From an uncultured Hyphomicrobiales bacterium (GTDB taxonomy: Bacteria > Pseudomonadota > Alphaproteobacteria > Rhizobiales > Beijerinckiaceae), in the NCBI GenBank assembly GCA_903847605.1, contig CAINED010000087.1:1-64000 (forward strand): 64,000 nt of DNA, written 5' to 3'. Of this stretch, positions 1-9,127 are shown piece by piece (position 1 is the first letter of the stretch; every line of letters starts with the position of its first letter). The position numbers and the translations under genes were made by a program. Under the pieces are notes generated by a model. That model worked only from the letters and a program-made list of their open reading frames with translations, was not told the origin of the DNA and searched no databases.

Positions 1-108
1 GCCGACGTGTTCGATTACATCGAGAGATTCTACAACACGGTCCGCCGGCACTCGACGATCGGCTATCTCAGCCCGGTTGAGTTCGAACGGAAGGTAGGAT
101 TAGCTTAA
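1..108 (+). CDS. IS3-family transposase OrfB, C-terminal fragment
   Basis: Only the last 35 residues are in the window. They read as the C-terminal end of the DDE integrase-type transposase of IS3 elements, with the typical FYNTVRRHSTIGYLSPVEFE block that follows the catalytic glutamate. The frame stops at TAA at 106-108, directly before the presumed terminal inverted repeat. The 5' part is cut off by the window edge, so it cannot be told whether the gene is intact. Confidence 0.85.
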   Translation, partial: ADVFDYIERFYNTVRRHSTIGYLSPVEFERKVGLA

Positions 109-138
109 CTGCCCGTCCACGAAACCGGCAGCAGGCCA
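1..138 (+). mobile_element. Right end of an IS3-family insertion sequence
   Basis: The window opens inside a transposase reading frame, and 3' of its stop lies a stretch (about 109-138) containing GTCCACGAAACCGG followed by GCAGGCCA, which looks like the terminal inverted repeat of IS3-family elements. The left end lies outside the window, so the element's completeness and target-site duplication cannot be judged. Confidence 0.75.
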
Positions 139-187
139 AACCTCGCTCTTGCCCTGAACGGGAATCCGCTGCAGGGGCGAATGCGCC

Positions 188-454
188 TCAGTGAAGTTTG
201 TATTCGCTGCCGATCAACTTCATTTCGGCTGGTTTGATCAGGCCCTGGTGCGCGACCATCACCGAATGGATCGCGCCCTCCAGCTTCTCGGTCCAGAAAT
301 CGAGAAACTTGCGAAGCTCGGGAAATTTCGGGTGCAGGTCATATTCCTGCCAGATGTAATTCTGCAGGATCGTCGGATGGTCCGGCAGGCGATAGAATAT
401 GTTCGCGGTGGTCAGTCCATATCCTTCTAGCTGCTTACGCAGGATCATCGTCAT
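188..454 (-). CDS. usg: Usg-like family protein
   Basis: An 88-residue protein of the Usg family, small alphaproteobacterial proteins first noted beside tryptophan biosynthesis genes in Caulobacter. The core runs LEGYGLTTANIFYRLPDHP, then IWQEYDL, FPELRKFLDFW and a closing HSVMVAHQGLIKPAE, matching the family over its length. The start is set by AGGAGG five bases before the ATG at 454; a longer frame to 517 has no such site. It is transcribed away from groES. The biochemical function of the family is unknown to me. Confidence 0.85.
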   Translation of the reverse strand: MTMILRKQLEGYGLTTANIFYRLPDHPTILQNYIWQEYDLHPKFPELRKFLDFWTEKLEGAIHSVMVAHQGLIKPAEMKLIGSEYKLH

Positions 455-543
455 CAAGCCCTCCTGGATTCGGAACAACGACAACCCGGATGGTACCGCA
501 AGTCGTTCCGCCCGCAAGAGAAATTCGACGTAAAATCAGATTG

Positions 544-570
544 TTAGCAGCAGATTTCGGTGAGTGCTAA
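544..570 (+). promoter_or_regulatory. CIRCE-like operator upstream of groES
   Basis: The right arm GAGTGCTAA (562-570) is a perfect CIRCE half site; the left arm TTAGCAGCA (544-552) matches TTAGCACTC in its first six bases, with the canonical nine-base spacer between them. CIRCE is the binding site of the HrcA heat-shock repressor. It lies about 115 bases before the groES start, so HrcA control of groESL is likely, with a weakened left half site. Confidence 0.8.
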
Positions 571-684
571 TTTTTTTGTCTGTCCCCTCTTGAACGAAAA
601 TTTCCGGATTCCTACCTCACCGCGCGAGGCGGCCCTCGGGCGCCTCGAACTTCGACAATCTGATCCATTCAACGGAGAGACCTC

Positions 685-999
685 ATGAAGTTTCGTCCTC
701 TGCATGATCGCGTGCTCGTAAGGCGCATTGATGCGGAAGAAAAGACAAAGGGCGGGATCATCATTCCCGACACCGCGAAGGAGAAGCCGCAGGAGGGCGA
801 GATCGTCGCCGCCGGTTCCGGCTCCCGCGACGACAGCGGCAAGCTCCTTCCGCTCGATGTGAAGGTCGGTGACCGCGTCCTGTTCGGCAAGTGGTCGGGA
901 ACGGAAGTGAAAATCGATGGCGAGGAACTCCTGATCATGAAGGAGTCCGACATCATGGGCGTGATCGAACACGTCGCCATCACCCGCAAGGCCGCCTGA
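685..999 (+). CDS. groES: Co-chaperonin GroES (10 kDa)
   Basis: GroES forms the heptameric lid of the GroEL folding chamber in the cytoplasm. The 104 residues begin [15 protein letters not shown] and contain the mobile loop region [18 protein letters not shown] (about 18-35) and the roof-forming central loop, ending [20 protein letters not shown]. The length is slightly above the usual 95-97. It precedes groEL by 39 bases, is probably co-transcribed with it, and has a CIRCE-like operator upstream. The start follows GGAGAG at an appropriate distance. Confidence 0.98.
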   Translation: MKFRPLHDRVLVRRIDAEEKTKGGIIIPDTAKEKPQEGEIVAAGSGSRDDSGKLLPLDVKVGDRVLFGKWSGTEVKIDGEELLIMKESDIMGVIEHVAITRKAA

Positions 1000-1035
1000 T
1001 CAGGGGCCCTAATCATCTCGCAAATCCGGAGATAG

Positions 1036-2664
<1,629 letters not shown>

Positions 2665-2696
2665 CGCGGCTCATCCCTAAGGGGGACGGGAGGGAG

Positions 2697-2725
2697 AAGG
2701 CGGCTCGAAAGGGCCGCCTTTTTTG
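2697..2725 (+). terminator. Rho-independent terminator after groEL
   Basis: Perfect eight-base stem AAGGCGGC / GCCGCCTT with an eight-base loop, followed by a run of T. It lies 33 bases past the groEL stop. The convergent gene on the minus strand ends at 2747, so the hairpin separates the two units. Confidence 0.85.
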
Positions 2726-2746
2726 ATCGCATAGACGCTTCGTACT

Positions 2747-3505
2747 TCAATGCCCCTTCACGAAGGCGTCGATCATCGCCTGCGTATCTTTGAACGACAT
2801 GTTCTGCACCATCTTGGCGCTGGCGGCCTTATAGGCTTCATTTTCGTTCAAGCCGAGCTGCTGCCAAAACAGATCCTTGCCGAGTTCGATGGCTTCCGGC
2901 AGCTTGTTCGCAATGGCATTCGCGGCTGCATCGACAGCGGCATCGATTTCTGCCGCAGGCATGGCAGCGTTCAGAAGACCGAGTTCGACTGCGCGCGGCG
3001 CGGTGATGAGCTTTCCCGTCAATAATAATTCCAGCGCCTGGCGCGGCTGCACGGCGCGAGAGAGAGCGACAGATGGCGTCGCGCAGAAGAGCCCGAGATT
3101 AATGCCGTTGACGCCGAACTTCGCGTGGTCGGCCGCATAGGCGAGATCGCAGGTCGCTACGAGCTGGCATCCTGCCGCCACGGCCGCGCCCTGCACTTTC
3201 GCGATCACAGGCTTCTTCGCATTGCGAATCGCGCCCATCAGTCTGGCGCAGCGTGCGAACAGCGCATCGAAATAAGCGTCGTCTTCATGCGTGCGCATCT
3301 GCGCGAGGTCGTGTCCACCGCAGAAAATCTTGCCCTTGGCGGCGATGACGATGACGCGAACGTCCTTGTCGGAATCCGCTTCGATGATACGCGCTTCCAG
3401 CGCATCCATCATTTCTTCGGAGAGCGCATTCGCCTTGTCGGGACGATTAAGCGTCAGCGTCGCGACGTGATCGGCGATATCGAGGAGGACGTAGTCGTTG
3501 GACAT
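2747..3505 (-). CDS. Enoyl-CoA hydratase/isomerase family protein
   Basis: A 252-residue crotonase-fold protein. The NRPDKANALSEEM stretch and the oxyanion-hole region GGHDLAQM (about 63-70) are present, with a second conserved block KPVIAKVQGAAVAAGCQLV near 98-116. Members hydrate or isomerise acyl-CoA double bonds, usually in beta-oxidation or amino acid breakdown. It lies downstream of an acyl-CoA synthetase on the same strand, 48 bases apart and separated by a palindrome, suggesting a small acyl-CoA operon. The exact substrate cannot be read from the sequence. Confidence 0.9.
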   Translation of the reverse strand: MSNDYVLLDIADHVATLTLNRPDKANALSEEMMDALEARIIEADSDKDVRVIVIAAKGKIFCGGHDLAQMRTHEDDAYFDALFARCARLMGAIRNAKKPVIAKVQGAAVAAGCQLVATCDLAYAADHAKFGVNGINLGLFCATPSVALSRAVQPRQALELLLTGKLITAPRAVELGLLNAAMPAAEIDAAVDAAANAIANKLPEAIELGKDLFWQQLGLNENEAYKAASAKMVQNMSFKDTQAMIDAFVKGH

Positions 3506-3524
3506 TATAATCTACTCCGGAATT

Positions 3525-3552
3525 CCCTTCTCCCCGCATGCGGGGAGAAGGG
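3525..3552. repeat. Perfect 28-base palindrome between two genes
   Basis: CCCTTCTCCCCGCA is followed directly by its exact reverse complement. It fills the gap between the acyl-CoA synthetase stop (3554) and the enoyl-CoA hydratase start (3505), both on the minus strand. Similar CTCCCCGC/GCGGGGAG palindromes are widespread in rhizobial genomes. It could act as an attenuating or mRNA-stabilising hairpin; there is no T run on the minus-strand side, so it is not a classic terminator. Confidence 0.85.
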
Positions 3553-3553
3553 A

Positions 3554-5182
3554 TCACCCTTGATTCGCCTTGTCGCGCAGCTTGAACTTTTGAATCTTTC
3601 CCGTCGATGTGCGCGGCAGGTCCGTGAAGATCACGTGCTTGGGAAGTTTGAAGCGCGCAAGATGCCTGGCGCACCAGTCGATCAGTTCTTCCGCGCTCGC
3701 CTTCATGCCGGGTTTCAGCTCGACGAAAGCGCAGGGCGTCTCGCCCCATTTCTCGTCGGGCTTGGCGACGACGGCGGCGCTCGAAACGGCGGGATGCTTG
3801 TAGAGCGCGTCCTCCACCTCGATGGAGGAAATGTTCTCGCCGCCGGATATGATGATGTCCTTGGAGCGGTCCTTCAACTGGATATAGCCATCCGGATAGA
3901 TCACCGCGAGATCGCCGGAATGGAACCAGCCGCCGGCCAGGGAGTCTTCCGTCGCCACCTTGTTCTTGAGATAGCCCTTCATCACGACATTGCCGCGGAA
4001 CATCACCTCGCCCATCGTCGCGCCATCGCGCGGCACCGATGTCATGGTCTCCGGGTCCATCACGTCGAGGCCTTCAAGCATGGTGTAGCGCACGCCCTGC
4101 CGCGCCTTCAGGGCCGCATATTCGCCGATGGGCAGATCGTTCCACGCGTCCTTCCAGACGTTGACGACGGCAGGACCATAGACTTCGGTGAGACCATAGA
4201 GATGCGTGACGTTGAATCCCTGCTCCTTCATCGCGGCGAGCACAGCTTCCGGTGGCGGCGCACCGGCGGTCATGAAATTGATGGTTTTGGGATAAGGCTT
4301 TTTCTCGCTCTCCGGCAGGCCCATGATCGTCGACATCACGATGGGCGCGCCGCACATATGCGTGACGCCATGTTCGTGAATAAGGTCGTGGATGGCCCTG
4401 GCGCGCACGGCGCGAAGGCATACATGCGTACCGGCGACGGCGGAAATCGTCCAGGGGAAGCACCAGCCGTTGCAGTGAAACATTGGCAGCGTCCAGAGAT
4501 AGACGGCTCCGTCAGGCAGCGAACAGGTCAGCACATTGTCTGTCGCCAGCAGATGCGCGCCGCGATGATGATAGACAACGCCCTTGGGGTTGGATGTCGT
4601 GCCGGACGTATAGTTGAGCGCGATGGCGTCCCATTCGTCTTTCGGAAAGCGGCGGACATAGGTCTCGTCGCCCCCAGCTAGCAGCGCCTCGTAATCGAGC
4701 GCGCCGAGCCGCTCGCCGCTCTGGGGAAATTCGGGATCGTCGAAATCAATGATGACGGGCTTTGTTTTGGCGAGGGCAAGCGCCTCCTTCATGACAGGCG
4801 CGAATTCGCAGTCGGTGATCAAGACCTTCGCTTCGCCATGATCGAGAATGAAGGCGACGGTCGCTGCATCAAGGCGCGTATTGAGCGCATTCAGCACCGC
4901 GCCGCACATCGGCACTCCATAGTGGCATTCGATCATCGGCGGCGTATTCGCCAGCATGACGGCGACGGTGTCCCCCTCCCCTATGCCGCGCTTCTCCAAC
5001 GCGGATGCGAGCTTCCTCGCCCTTGCATGGAGATCGCGATAGTTTCGCCGCAGCGCGCCATGCACGACAGCTATGCGTTGCGGGAAAATGTCGGCGGCGC
5101 GTTCCAGAAAGCTGAGCGGCGTCAAGGGCACGAAATTGGCCGGCGTTTTCGGGAGATCCTGCGCGTAGATATTGCCGGACAT
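3554..5182 (-). CDS. AMP-forming acyl-CoA synthetase
   Basis: A 542-residue ANL-superfamily ligase that activates a carboxylic acid through an acyl-adenylate to its CoA thioester. The P-loop motif YTSGTTSNPKGVVYHH lies near residues 191-206, the adenylate-binding block LYGLTEVYGP near 329-338, the hinge GDLAVIYPDGYIQLKDRSKDIIISGGENI near 424-452 and the catalytic lysine in RTSTGKIQKF at the C-terminus. Overall it resembles the medium-chain or methylmercaptopropionate-CoA ligase subgroup (FadD/DmdB-like), but substrate choice is not predictable. It is followed by enoyl-CoA hydratase. Confidence 0.92.
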   Translation of the reverse strand: MSGNIYAQDLPKTPANFVPLTPLSFLERAADIFPQRIAVVHGALRRNYRDLHARARKLASALEKRGIGEGDTVAVMLANTPPMIECHYGVPMCGAVLNALNTRLDAATVAFILDHGEAKVLITDCEFAPVMKEALALAKTKPVIIDFDDPEFPQSGERLGALDYEALLAGGDETYVRRFPKDEWDAIALNYTSGTTSNPKGVVYHHRGAHLLATDNVLTCSLPDGAVYLWTLPMFHCNGWCFPWTISAVAGTHVCLRAVRARAIHDLIHEHGVTHMCGAPIVMSTIMGLPESEKKPYPKTINFMTAGAPPPEAVLAAMKEQGFNVTHLYGLTEVYGPAVVNVWKDAWNDLPIGEYAALKARQGVRYTMLEGLDVMDPETMTSVPRDGATMGEVMFRGNVVMKGYLKNKVATEDSLAGGWFHSGDLAVIYPDGYIQLKDRSKDIIISGGENISSIEVEDALYKHPAVSSAAVVAKPDEKWGETPCAFVELKPGMKASAEELIDWCARHLARFKLPKHVIFTDLPRTSTGKIQKFKLRDKANQG

Positions 5183-5336
5183 GACTTTTCGACCCCTCCC
5201 TCTGCGCCGGAACGATGCCGGTTTCCCGCCGTTCGTCCATAGGCCAACAGCGGCTGCGGCGGAATGAGCGCATCGTCGCGCTTGACGAAGCCCCTTTCAA
5301 GGGTTTCAAACTACGTCACAGGGGGAAACGTATCAA

Positions 5337-5765
5337 ATGTCGGACAAGGAACCGTATCAGCCGGACAACATCTTCGCGAAAATCCTGCGCGGAGAGATCC
5401 CCTGCCATCGGGTTTTCGAGGATGACACTGCGCTCGCCTTCCTCGACATCCTGCCGCAGGCCGACGGCCACACGCTCGTTATCCCGAAACTCGCGGTGCG
5501 CGGCCTCTTCGACATGCCCGACGATGCCTGGGGGCCGTTCATGCAGCGTGTGCAGAAGGTTGCCAGCGCCGTGAAGAAGGCGATGGGCGCTGAAGGCATC
5601 AACCTGCGCCAGTTCGACGGCGCGGCTGGCGGGCAGACGGTATTCCATCTGCACGTCCACATCATCCCGCGCTGGGAAGGCGTCGCCCTGCGCCGCCACG
5701 GCGAACTTATGGAAAAACCGGATATTCTGAAAGCCAATGCGGAGAAAATCCGCGCGGCGCTCTGA
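5337..5765 (+). CDS. HIT family protein (histidine-triad nucleotide hydrolase)
   Basis: A 142-residue cytoplasmic HIT-domain protein. The signature HLHVHIIP near 104-111 holds the histidine triad that cleaves nucleoside phosphoramidates or related nucleotidyl bonds; the N-terminal FAKILRGEIPCHRVFEDD is also typical of HinT-type members. It stands alone on the plus strand, converging on azlD whose stop lies only three bases beyond. The physiological substrate is usually unknown for this family. Confidence 0.93.
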   Translation: MSDKEPYQPDNIFAKILRGEIPCHRVFEDDTALAFLDILPQADGHTLVIPKLAVRGLFDMPDDAWGPFMQRVQKVASAVKKAMGAEGINLRQFDGAAGGQTVFHLHVHIIPRWEGVALRRHGELMEKPDILKANAEKIRAAL

Positions 5766-5768
5766 AGC

Positions 5769-6137
5769 TTAATTCCCAAACCAAGTCGCTGCCGCCGCTA
5801 TCGCGGCAACGCCCGCGAAGACGCCAGCCAGCACGCTTTTACGCAGCGCGAAATAGACCGCAAGCCCCAGCAGCATCGCGCCGATGCGCGACCAGAGTGG
5901 CGCGAGCGCCAGAGCGCCCGATGGCGCAAGGACGATATTGGCGACGACCGCCGCGAGCAACGCTGTCGAAACCGCGCGTACCCATTCGAGAATCTCGGAT
6001 TTCTCGTCGATGCCGCTGGCAACGAAAATCGAGATGACGCGCCAGAATTCGCTCGGCAGAAAGCCGAAGAGGATGATGGCGATATAGGGCAGAAGCCCCC
6101 CGCTCCACCACGACCAGTTCCAGATATCGGCGCTCAT
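5769..6137 (-). CDS. azlD: AzlD family branched-chain amino acid exporter subunit
   Basis: A 122-residue protein with four likely membrane segments (LPYIAIILFGFLPSEFW, TALLAAVVANIVLAP, SRIGAMLLGLAVYFAL, VLAGVFAGVAAIAAAATW). AzlD is the small partner of AzlC in two-component exporters of branched-chain amino acids and their analogues. Its ATG overlaps the azlC TGA in an ATGA arrangement at 6134-6137, implying translational coupling, and this fixes the start although a longer frame exists. Confidence 0.88.
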   Translation of the reverse strand: MSADIWNWSWWSGGLLPYIAIILFGFLPSEFWRVISIFVASGIDEKSEILEWVRAVSTALLAAVVANIVLAPSGALALAPLWSRIGAMLLGLAVYFALRKSVLAGVFAGVAAIAAAATWFGN

Positions 6138-6901
6138 GACGATGTGCCCGCGCGCGCCTTCACGGCGCGTTTGAACATCCACGCGGCGGTGCCGCCGACG
6201 AGGCCGATGAAGAGAAGATCGAACCCCGGCCCGAGAAATATCCGCGCGAGCGGCGTCAACGCAAAGCCGAAGGCGAGCGCCGACCAGTCGATCGCGTCGC
6301 GCGCGTTTCGCACGAGCGCCAGCGTGAAATAGACGGGCGTCACGAAGAGCAAGCCCGCCGCAAGCTCCTTCGGCAGCGCGACCGCCAGCGCATAGCCGAT
6401 GACGGTCGCGACAAAAGCGCCCGCGAATATGGTTTGGGAAAATCCCAGAAACCACGGCAGGCGCTGCTCTGCGGGCATATCAGGCAGGCGGCGGATCGAT
6501 TCGACCCAGGCCGTCACCGCGATCTGGTGAACCAGAAAGACCGATTTCCAGAGCGATGGCTTTTTCGGGCGCAGCCACGGCAGCAGCGAGACGCACATCG
6601 GCAGCAGGCGAACGGAGGAGAGCGAGATTGACAGCGCGATGGCCGGGAGCGAGAGCCCGTTCATGATCGAGCCGATGAAAATGACCTGCGCCGGCCCGGC
6701 CCAGATCAGCACCGTCGTCAGCAGCACCGGTCCGAGGCCGATGTCAGCCTGCTGCGCAAGCCCGCCGATGCCCAGAAAGGTGAGGCCGAGGAAGAGCATG
6801 GGGCCGCGCACGGCGGTGAGCGCGCCCGCTGCCAGTGGCGCGCGCCAATTTGACGTCTCCTGCTCGTTTTCAGATTGCAACGCGTGAATCCCGTCAGCCA
6901 T
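6134..6901 (-). CDS. azlC: AzlC family branched-chain amino acid exporter, large subunit
   Basis: An integral membrane protein of the AzlC/YgaZ family, about 255 residues, with repeated hydrophobic helices and the family block GPAQVIFIGSIMNGLSL followed by SSVRLLPMCVSLLPWL. Together with AzlD it is expected to export branched-chain amino acids. I place the start at 6901; the frame stays open to 6952 but that part runs into the terminator hairpin of the upstream gene, and neither start has a strong ribosome site. Start therefore uncertain. Confidence 0.88.
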   Translation of the reverse strand: MADGIHALQSENEQETSNWRAPLAAGALTAVRGPMLFLGLTFLGIGGLAQQADIGLGPVLLTTVLIWAGPAQVIFIGSIMNGLSLPAIALSISLSSVRLLPMCVSLLPWLRPKKPSLWKSVFLVHQIAVTAWVESIRRLPDMPAEQRLPWFLGFSQTIFAGAFVATVIGYALAVALPKELAAGLLFVTPVYFTLALVRNARDAIDWSALAFGFALTPLARIFLGPGFDLLFIGLVGGTAAWMFKRAVKARAGTSS

Positions 6902-6950
6902 AGCTGCGGCTGTTATGCCGGTGCGTATCGCGCGGCACAACATGCATAGC

Positions 6951-6974
6951 AAAAGGCCGGGTCGCCCCGGCCTT
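6951..6974 (-). terminator. Terminator of the VWA-domain gene
   Basis: Nine-base stem AAGGCCGGG / CCCGGCCTT with a TCGC loop, read on the minus strand and ending in TTTT. It follows the stop of the VWA gene at 7047 by about 70 bases. The same hairpin recurs at 9081-9103 after clpA. Confidence 0.75.
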
Positions 6975-7046
6975 CGCAGTCTGTGATCCGATGAAAATTC
7001 ACCCCATCGGCAGGTCCGCGCTCTCGCGGCGAATAGCTGCTAACCT

Positions 7047-8474
7047 TCAGTATTCGAGGATTCTGAAGCGCTCGACGGAGATCAGGGTCTCGCCCTTCTT
7101 CGCCTCGTGCTGCGCCACCATGAAAGCGGGATCGCCGGTCAGGCGCAAAACACTCAGGGCGTCGGTCGTGACTTCCACAGCCTTCTCGTCGATGACGCCG
7201 GGGTTCATGACCGCGGTGGCCGTATATTGGCGTCCACGCTTGGACAGCAGGAGTTTGCCACCCTTGTCGGTCAATTGCTTCAGCACTGCGGGAACGTCCG
7301 CCTTGCCCCAGCCGCAGGTCGTGCTTCCTGCGATCCGGCGATTGTAAATCGACTCTTCCCCATCGGTCCGCTTGATGATGCTGACCGTCAACTCGCTGCA
7401 ATAGCCCCTGTTGGCCCAAAGATAGGCGCCGATAAAGTTCTTGTCGTCCTTGTAGACGCCAAGCCAGGTTCCGTCGCTTGAAGACGTGAACTCCGGCCGC
7501 AAATCGAGTTCGAGATCCCAATCCCCGCCCGGAAGCTCTTTCTTGAGCTGAAAGCGATTCGGGCTGGTGCCGTTCCGGAAGCCAGAAGTTCCGGCAATGA
7601 AGGCCAGGAGTTTCCCCTTTTCCACGCCGAAATTCGCGGGTTTGGGATTGGCGACTTCCCAATCTTCAGCGAGCTTCGTGCCGTCGAATTCGTCGATGAA
7701 GAAAACCTTCGCTGCGGGCGCGGGAGGGGGCGGCGGAGCGACCGACGCTGCGACCGGAGGAGGCGGGGGTGGCGGAGTTTCCGTAACAACGATTTTCTGG
7801 ACTTGCGCCAGGGTCTGCTTCAGCGTTCCCACATCGCTCGCTTCGAAGAAGGTGCCGCCGGTCTGATCGACGACGCAGCGCAGCTTGTTGGAATCGCCGG
7901 CGCCAAGGGCAAAGCCGACCACGTGAACTTTCACGCCCATGCCAAGGCGATTCAACTCCGCTGCCTCGAAACAGGGATCGCCGCCGCATTCCTCGATGCC
8001 GTCGGTGATCAGGACGATGGTGTTGTTTTCGTTCTTGAGCGCCGCCATGGCCTGGCCGGCGATGCGCAGGGATTGACCGATGGGCGTTTCGCCCAAGGCT
8101 TCGAAATTCAGCACCCGGGCGGCGATGTCCTGTCGAGGCAGACTTCCCGCAACCGATACGACCTCGATGTCGCGGCACTCAGCGCGCCTGCGATGACCGA
8201 AAGCGACAAGACCAGTCCTGACATGATTTGGCATGGCCATCAGCGTTTCGGAAAAGGCGCGTTTGGCGGCATCTATTCTCGGCTCCATGCCAGCTGATCG
8301 CTTCATGGATCCGGAAGCGTCGAAGATGAACATGACATTGGTTGGCTTTATGCCGCTCGTATCTTGCGCAAACGAGGAAGTACCCATTCCCGAACACAAT
8401 GCAGCGGAGAGTATCGTCGTCGCACACAGGCGACGCACATTGGATTTGGCATTCCAGGCAACATTGAATTGCAT
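7047..8474 (-). CDS. Secreted VWA-domain protein with C-terminal ConA-like domain
   Basis: A 475-residue exported protein. The start at 8474 is chosen because AAAGGAGG lies just upstream and it gives a clean signal peptide (VRRLCATTILSAALCSGMGTSSFA). A von Willebrand A domain follows, with the metal-site motif FDASGSMK and later TDGIEECGGDPC. A proline-rich linker (PPPPPPVAASVAPPPPPAPA) leads to a C-terminal domain of about 200 residues resembling beta-sandwich lectin/xylosidase-type domains (IDEFDGTKLAEDWEV, WDLELDLRPEF). The role is probably extracellular or periplasmic binding; no partner gene is adjacent. Confidence 0.8.
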   Translation of the reverse strand: MQFNVAWNAKSNVRRLCATTILSAALCSGMGTSSFAQDTSGIKPTNVMFIFDASGSMKRSAGMEPRIDAAKRAFSETLMAMPNHVRTGLVAFGHRRRAECRDIEVVSVAGSLPRQDIAARVLNFEALGETPIGQSLRIAGQAMAALKNENNTIVLITDGIEECGGDPCFEAAELNRLGMGVKVHVVGFALGAGDSNKLRCVVDQTGGTFFEASDVGTLKQTLAQVQKIVVTETPPPPPPPVAASVAPPPPPAPAAKVFFIDEFDGTKLAEDWEVANPKPANFGVEKGKLLAFIAGTSGFRNGTSPNRFQLKKELPGGDWDLELDLRPEFTSSSDGTWLGVYKDDKNFIGAYLWANRGYCSELTVSIIKRTDGEESIYNRRIAGSTTCGWGKADVPAVLKQLTDKGGKLLLSKRGRQYTATAVMNPGVIDEKAVEVTTDALSVLRLTGDPAFMVAQHEAKKGETLISVERFRILEY

Positions 8475-9080
8475 GACAGCCTCCTTTGAGAGAGGTGTGC
8501 AAAATCTCACATCAGTCAATTTTTTACGGTGCGTTCTCGCACAGTGCATTTTCGAAGAACGCATTAAAGAATGAAATTTTTCCCTTCTTTCGAAAGCAGA
8601 TGTTCCACCGGGATTACGGAGGTTCGCAAGGATTTCTTTTGATTGGCTAACGCACTCAGTAAGAATATGCGCGGCGCTTCGATCGTTTTAATGCGACATG
8701 CGGCAACGAAAAGAAGAATTTATCAAGCGACGTGTGCTGTCTCACACAGACTGATTGAGTTCGCGCCTTTAAAATCGATGCAGCGCGCGCTCTTAGCATC
8801 CAGCAAGCGAGAGCCTTCATCTGACAATTTCCGTCGCTCGCGCATCAATTGGCGTGACGACAGTTTAGATCTTTCGTTGGGCTAAATTGATGAAGCAATA
8901 GGCGATCGAGGCATCAAAGTCTGAAGCATCGCGCGAAATGTCGATTTGGCTTTAGCGAATGTCATGTTCCCCTTCAAGGATAGAACGACTTCCTGGAATT
9001 AAAGGAGATCGGGTCGTTAATTTTGCGTGCGACATTTACATGGAGTAACGCGCTCGAAACACCAACAACATTCCAAAGCA
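8475..9080. other. Gene-free stretch of about 600 bases
   Basis: This AT-richer interval lies upstream of the VWA gene and downstream of clpA. It contains short open frames without ribosome sites or recognisable products, and nothing I can identify as an RNA gene. It presumably holds the VWA gene promoter. No repeat or palindrome longer than a few bases stood out. Confidence 0.5.
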
Positions 9081-9103
9081 AAAGGCCGGGTCGCCCCGGC
9101 CTT
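9081..9103 (-). terminator. Terminator of clpA
   Basis: Nine-base stem AAGGCCGGG / CCCGGCCTT with a TCGC loop, read on the minus strand and followed by TTTGC. It sits 25 bases past the clpA stop and is a copy of the hairpin at 6951-6974, including flanking bases. Confidence 0.8.
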
Positions 9104-9127
9104 CGTACTTTTCGATGAGAAGAAAAC

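Noticed and set aside
8643-8885. Small plus-strand open frame in the gap upstream of the VWA gene
   Set aside because: It starts with TTG, has no ribosome site, shows no recognisable composition of a protein gene and has no neighbour linking it to an operon.
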